Source: Anaerolineaceae bacterium (lineage in GTDB: Bacteria; Chloroflexota; Anaerolineae; Aggregatilineales; Phototrophicaceae). Taken from it: DNA of 64,000 nt. Positions 60,330 through 64,000 of this stretch are shown piece by piece. The translations under genes and the position numbers were made by a program. Numbering within the stretch: the first letter of the stretch is position 1; every line of letters starts with the position of its first letter. Where the stretch lies: the NCBI GenBank assembly GCA_002702065.1, contig NZXX01000001.1:124001-188000 (forward strand), in the 5' to 3' direction. The notes below the pieces were generated by a model that saw nothing but the letters and a program-made list of their open reading frames with translations, was not told the DNA's origin and did not search any database.

Positions 60330-62024
60330 TTGATTCGCTACCTCATCACCATCTGTCTGGGTTTGCTGCTGGCTATGGGGGTGATTCTGCCTGCTCAGAT
60401 GCAGGAAGTCAGTGACCCCGAAGTCGCGGCCACCAGCCTGTCGCCCTATCTGTTGTCGTCCCGCCTGGGCATCAATCACATCAGCCTGCCGGAAGCTTCG
60501 TCGAACCGGGCGCGTTATAACCGGGCGCTGGCGCTGGGTGCGGGCTGGAACCGCTGGCCGCTGTACTGGAACTGGGTCGAACAGGCGCCGGGCGAATTCT
60601 ACTGGAGCAATTATGACCGGCTGGTGAACGATGATCTGGCACATGGGCTGCAAATCAACGCGATATTGCTGGGGCACCCTGCATTTGCGGTGGAGAACGG
60701 GCGCATTATCGGTTTGCACCAGCCGATCTTTGCGGATGGCTCGGATTATCCGGAACCGGACAAGGCGCTGAACCCCGACAACCGCTGGGCTAATTTTGTC
60801 TATGCGGCAGTCAGCCGGTACAAACCGGGCGGCGTGATGGCACAGCTGGCGAACTGGAAGCCGGATACCGGCGTGCGCGTCTGGGAAATCTGGAATGAGC
60901 CGGATTATGATTCCTTCTGGCAGGGTGGCATCGACGAATATGCACGTTTGTTAAAGGTGGCCTATATCGTCATCAAGCAGGCGGACCCGGAAGCAACCGT
61001 GATGTTTGGTGGCCTGCTGTTTGCCGGGGAGGATAACTGGCTGGCGCGGGTGCTCAAAATTTACGCCAATGACCCGCTGCGCGAGCAGTTCAACTGGTAC
61101 ATGGATCAGGTCGCGGTTCACAACTACGGTTATCCATGGCGCAGCGGCTGGCTGACATTGTATGTGCGGCAGACGCTGAGCGCCAATAACCTGCGCAAAC
61201 CGATCTGGCTGAACGAAAGCGGGGTGCGCGTGTGGGATGATTACCCCGGCCCCCGGCTGGTCGATGATGACGCGCTCCTGTATCTGCGGGCTACGGCGGA
61301 CCAGCAGGCGGACTTTTTTATTCAAAGCGCGGCTTATGCGTGGTCCGAAGGGGCAGACGTGGTCTTCTTCCATCAGTTATTTGATGACTGTGGCGATCAA
61401 CCCCCCGGTACCAACTTTGCCTATGACCCGGCGTTGTGTACAGGGGATGTCTGCTGGGGAGACGCATACGGTATTTTCCGCAACCAGTCGGATTCCGTCT
61501 GTTTCAGCCAGCATCCGCAGCCAGGGACGGCGCGCCCGGTGGCCGATGCGTACCGCCTCATCGCGGAGGTGTTCGGCGCGGCACCGTTCGAGAAACCGCG
61601 GACTATTCGCCTGATGAACAACAAGGTTCAGGTCATCGCCTTCGAGCGGCCTGCGACCAGCGAACGTCTTTATGTGATCTGGAACCGGACGTTTGACCCG
61701 GTAACATTTGAGATGCCAGCCAGCAGCGCGAGTGCCAAACTCTACACTCGCCGCAGCCGCCGCACGATTCCGGCGGAGAACCGCTCCTACAGCCTCAGCC
61801 TGCCACCCGCCCAGCCAGATCATTACCCCAATCTCGAATATGGCGATGTCTCCGCCATTGGTGGTTCGCCGCTGATTGTCGTCGAAGCATCACAAAACCT
61901 GAATATTGTGCCGAACTTCCTGATGCCGCCGACACCCACGCCGACTCCGTCGCCCACGCTGGATGCGACCCAGATTATCATCGTCACGCAGACAGCGGAA
62001 GCCAGCCTAACGCCAGCGCCGTAG
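60330..62024 (+). CDS. Secreted clan A glycosidase-like protein
   Basis: A 564-residue exported protein. Signal peptide (MIRYLITICLGLLLAMGVIL), then a TIM-barrel-type domain to about residue 400. VWEIWNEPDYDSFWQGG places the likely acid/base Glu-190 and IWLNESGVRVWDD the likely nucleophile Glu-296, as in GH39 and related families. A beta-rich segment (VIAFERPATSERLYVIWN) follows, and the tail is Pro/Thr-rich (PPTPTPTPSPTLDATQ). TTG at 60330 starts the signal peptide. Substrate unknown; related in type to the protein at 53229 but without the WPPP domain. Confidence 0.85.
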   Translation: MIRYLITICLGLLLAMGVILPAQMQEVSDPEVAATSLSPYLLSSRLGINHISLPEASSNRARYNRALALGAGWNRWPLYWNWVEQAPGEFYWSNYDRLVNDDLAHGLQINAILLGHPAFAVENGRIIGLHQPIFADGSDYPEPDKALNPDNRWANFVYAAVSRYKPGGVMAQLANWKPDTGVRVWEIWNEPDYDSFWQGGIDEYARLLKVAYIVIKQADPEATVMFGGLLFAGEDNWLARVLKIYANDPLREQFNWYMDQVAVHNYGYPWRSGWLTLYVRQTLSANNLRKPIWLNESGVRVWDDYPGPRLVDDDALLYLRATADQQADFFIQSAAYAWSEGADVVFFHQLFDDCGDQPPGTNFAYDPALCTGDVCWGDAYGIFRNQSDSVCFSQHPQPGTARPVADAYRLIAEVFGAAPFEKPRTIRLMNNKVQVIAFERPATSERLYVIWNRTFDPVTFEMPASSASAKLYTRRSRRTIPAENRSYSLSLPPAQPDHYPNLEYGDVSAIGGSPLIVVEASQNLNIVPNFLMPPTPTPTPSPTLDATQIIIVTQTAEASLTPAP

Positions 62025-62046
62025 TGTCTTATCCCATGTTCTATTT

Positions 62047-62076
62047 CAAACTGTCTTACGAACTGTTTGCTTTTTT
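62047..62076 (+). terminator. Weak terminator-like hairpin after the glycosidase-like gene
   Basis: CAAAC (62047-62051) pairs with GTTTG (62065-62069), with an inner T-T mismatch and a GT/AC extension, then C and six T. The stem is short and AT-rich. The rest of the 130-bp gap shows nothing more. Confidence 0.35.
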
Positions 62077-62154
62077 ATGCAGATTAGCGTATGAATGAGA
62101 TAGACAAAGGTGTTTGTTGCAATTCTTGCGAAAAACACGATAGGGGGAGACTGA

Positions 62155-62739
62155 ATGGCGGCGCAGAAGTGGACGTATGAAACGCTGGCGCAGGTAGATC
62201 GCAGCACCCTCGAGCAAGTCCTGCTGAATGGCACAGCCCCGGACCCGGAACAGCTAAATGGTTACATTTACTGTGGCTGGAATCACGAGTGGATCGGGCA
62301 TCTTTCCGGCAAGAAGTTTAAGAAAGGATTCTGGAAGAAGGACGGCAAGAACTTCGGTTATAACGAGATCGTCGTCCCGGATTATCAGGAATATCGTGGC
62401 GAATGGCAGGTGCGAATGTGGCAGGGGCGGCCTATCCAGCTCGGTTATTTTCGAACCAGCCTCGTCAATCAGGAACCGCCACAGCCACTTTACGAACCGT
62501 ACCAGCACCTCGGCCATTTTAACTACAACATCAGCATCAACACCGGCCCCAACGTATTCTTCCGCTTCATCCGCGATTTTGTCGTGCTGCCCAACGAAGG
62601 CGATCATAGTCTGATGTTGTGCAAAGCCTATCTTCAGGGCTTCCACTGGCTGAACATCTTCTATTGCTATTTTCTGCTGGGGCATCGGCAGGAAATCGAG
62701 TACTTCCCCTATTGGGCGCGCGAAGAAGAGACAAGCTGA
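62155..62739 (+). CDS. Protein of unknown function coupled to an OYE-type oxidoreductase
   Basis: A 194-residue soluble protein rich in aromatic residues. LNGYIYCGWNHEWIGHLSGK, KFKKGFWKKDGKNFGYNEIV, then RMWQGRPIQLGYFRTSL and HFNYNISINTGPNVFFRFIR are notable. I do not recognise a family. AGGGGGA sits before ATG. It overlaps the next gene start (TGATG), so it is translated together with the oxidoreductase and may be its partner or act on the same substrate. Confidence 0.7.
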   Translation: MAAQKWTYETLAQVDRSTLEQVLLNGTAPDPEQLNGYIYCGWNHEWIGHLSGKKFKKGFWKKDGKNFGYNEIVVPDYQEYRGEWQVRMWQGRPIQLGYFRTSLVNQEPPQPLYEPYQHLGHFNYNISINTGPNVFFRFIRDFVVLPNEGDHSLMLCKAYLQGFHWLNIFYCYFLLGHRQEIEYFPYWAREEETS

Positions 62740-64000
62740 TGGAACAGGATACGCTGTTTCAGCCGCTGACCTTTCGCAGCCTCACCGTCAAGAATCGGAT
62801 TTTTCGATCCAATATTTCTGGTCGCTTCGACAACTATGACGGCTCCGGCACGCAGGCACGCATTAATTGGGAAGTTCAGTTTGCGCGCGGTGGCGTTGGC
62901 GCTATTCTGTCGTCATTCGTCCCGATTTCCATTCGGGGGCGCATTCTGCCCAACTACGCCACCATTCACCGCGACGAGACGATCCCGTTCTGGCGCAGGT
63001 TGGGCGAGGCCGTCCACGAATACGACTGCAAGTATATCCTCCAACTGAGCCATTCAGGACGGCAGCAGGATGTAGGCGGCGTCGAAAACCTGAACCGCAA
63101 GGCGCTCAGTTCGACCAGCCGCACCGAGTCGTTTCATGGGTTTCGCTGTCAGGCGCTGACCACCGACGAGATCAAAGCGACGGTGCAGGACTTTGCCGCC
63201 GGCGCCCGCCGTGCACGCGAAGCCGGTCTGGATGGCGTTGAACTGCACGGTGCGAATGGTTATCTGATTACGCAGTTTCTCAGTTCGGGTATCAATGACC
63301 GGGACGATGAATATGGCGGGTCACTGGAAAACCGGGCGCGTTTTGTGCTGGAAGTGGTCCGCGCTATCCGACAGGAGGTCGGCGACGATTTCCATGTGCA
63401 GATGAAGATCAGCGCTGTCGATGACAACAACGCGGTTATCCCCTGGGAAAAGAAGGGAAACACCCTCGAAGAGTCGGTTCAGGTATGCCAGTGGCTGGAA
63501 GCGGCAGGCGTCGATGCGATTCACGTTTCGGCGGGCAGCCTGTTCCCGCACCCGCGCAACCCGATCGGCGGTTTCCCGGCAGAGGATGTAATACGCAGCT
63601 ACGACTCGATCATCTCCAGCGGCGTCTACGCGTTCCGCAATTTCCTCTTGCTGCGCTATCCGCCCGGACGCTTCATCTTTCGCCTGCTCTGGCAGCGCGC
63701 GCAGGGCAAGGTGATTGAGGGTGTGAACATCGACAACGCCCGCGCCATCAAGCAGGCGGTCCATATCCCGGTGATCTGTACCGGTGGCTTTCAGACCGCT
63801 TCCGTTATCCGCCGCTTCATCGAGGAAGGCGCGTGTGATGCCGTGTCCATTGCCCGTTCGCTGATTGCCAACCCGGACCTGGTCCAGATTTTTGAATCCG
63901 GAATGGATCAGCCCGATGTCCCCTGCACCTATTGCAACAAATGCCTTGTGAACGTGCTGGAAAATCCGCTTGGCTGTTACGAAGTATCACGTTTTGACGG
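62739..64000 (+). CDS. NADH:flavin oxidoreductase / Old Yellow Enzyme family, partial at right edge
   Basis: At least 420 residues. It starts LFQPLTFRSLTVKNRIFRS. GVELHGANGYLITQFLSSG and NDRDDEYGGSLENRARFVL are the FMN-barrel family signature. Near the cut end, CTYCNKCLVNVLENPLGC gives C-x2-C-x2-C-x10-C, the pattern for a [4Fe-4S] cluster seen in 2,4-dienoyl-CoA reductase-like members, which carry an extra C-terminal FAD/NAD domain. That domain would lie beyond the window. Substrate unknown. Confidence 0.85.
   Translation, partial: MEQDTLFQPLTFRSLTVKNRIFRSNISGRFDNYDGSGTQARINWEVQFARGGVGAILSSFVPISIRGRILPNYATIHRDETIPFWRRLGEAVHEYDCKYILQLSHSGRQQDVGGVENLNRKALSSTSRTESFHGFRCQALTTDEIKATVQDFAAGARRAREAGLDGVELHGANGYLITQFLSSGINDRDDEYGGSLENRARFVLEVVRAIRQEVGDDFHVQMKISAVDDNNAVIPWEKKGNTLEESVQVCQWLEAAGVDAIHVSAGSLFPHPRNPIGGFPAEDVIRSYDSIISSGVYAFRNFLLLRYPPGRFIFRLLWQRAQGKVIEGVNIDNARAIKQAVHIPVICTGGFQTASVIRRFIEEGACDAVSIARSLIANPDLVQIFESGMDQPDVPCTYCNKCLVNVLENPLGCYEVSRFD

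Noticed and set aside
1..64000. tRNA, rRNA, CRISPR arrays, insertion sequences, prophage or toxin-antitoxin genes
   Set aside because: I looked through the intergenic regions and short frames for these and saw no convincing example. tRNAs were judged by eye only, so a covariance search could still find one.

Overview
The window reads as one continuous piece of chromosome from a Gram-positive-like or monoderm, GC-rich, gene-dense bacterium. The best guess is Chloroflexota, class Anaerolineae. This rests on the mix of gene families: multi-GAF kinases, MglA-like GTPase/DUF4388/Roadblock modules, secreted SH3 proteins with Thr-Pro linkers, DUF3048, DUF4342, clan A glycosidase-like proteins and a cysteine-free ribosomal protein S4. 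It is an inference; no marker was searched. I see no tRNA, rRNA, CRISPR array, insertion sequence or prophage, and base composition looks even, so nothing marks a transferred island.

Layout. Positions 1-4817 (minus strand) carry fabI (cut by the left edge), a PfkB sugar kinase, a tautomerase-family protein, an SGNH hydrolase, an ABM-like protein and a PucC-type MFS transporter, packed as an operon. After a universal stress protein, 5422-17180 is a long minus-strand signalling block. It runs response regulator with a degenerate GGDEF domain, a 2737-residue histidine kinase with 12 GAF-like and 3 PAS-like domains, a CheY-like receiver, an alpha/beta hydrolase fold lacking its nucleophile, thiamine pyrophosphokinase and DUF402. 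Next, 17471-22317 (minus) holds DUF4388, an MglA-like GTPase, an alpha/beta hydrolase, a left-handed beta-helix protein and a homologue of cyanobacterial acyl-ACP reductase, headed by a near-consensus promoter.

22512-33441 mixes cell-envelope and regulatory proteins: DUF3048, a pseudo-trypsin with zinc ribbons, a YbjN-like protein, a NUDIX hydrolase, a membrane Ser/Thr kinase, a secreted M6-like protein with an inserted PDZ domain, a CrtI-like flavoprotein and an epimerase. 33567-41071 is a seven-gene minus-strand surface-polysaccharide operon: four GT4 glycosyltransferases, an FkbM methyltransferase, a flippase, and unexpectedly a ComB-like protein. Its start and stop codons overlap at nearly every junction.

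41195-50610 holds transporters and secreted or membrane proteins of mostly unknown role, plus a compact Roadblock / V4R / response-regulator cassette (44355-46252). 50788-54704 is a tandem trio of secreted paralogues that share an unnamed N-terminal domain with different C-terminal modules. The right end carries map, a TipA-type MerR regulator, a GNAT enzyme, an L,D-transpeptidase, rsmI, rpsD, a second secreted glycosidase-like protein, and an unknown protein coupled to an Old Yellow Enzyme-type oxidoreductase cut by the right edge.

Themes. Signalling looks built from multi-domain receivers and kinases with several domains that have lost catalytic residues (Gly-93 hydrolase, pseudo-trypsin, two degenerate GGDEF domains, a non-RD kinase). 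Together with the MglA/Roadblock parts, this suggests binding or scaffold roles. The most promising undescribed material is the three-paralogue WPPP family, the DUF4388-GTPase-AAR-like cluster, and the Roadblock-V4R-receiver cassette.
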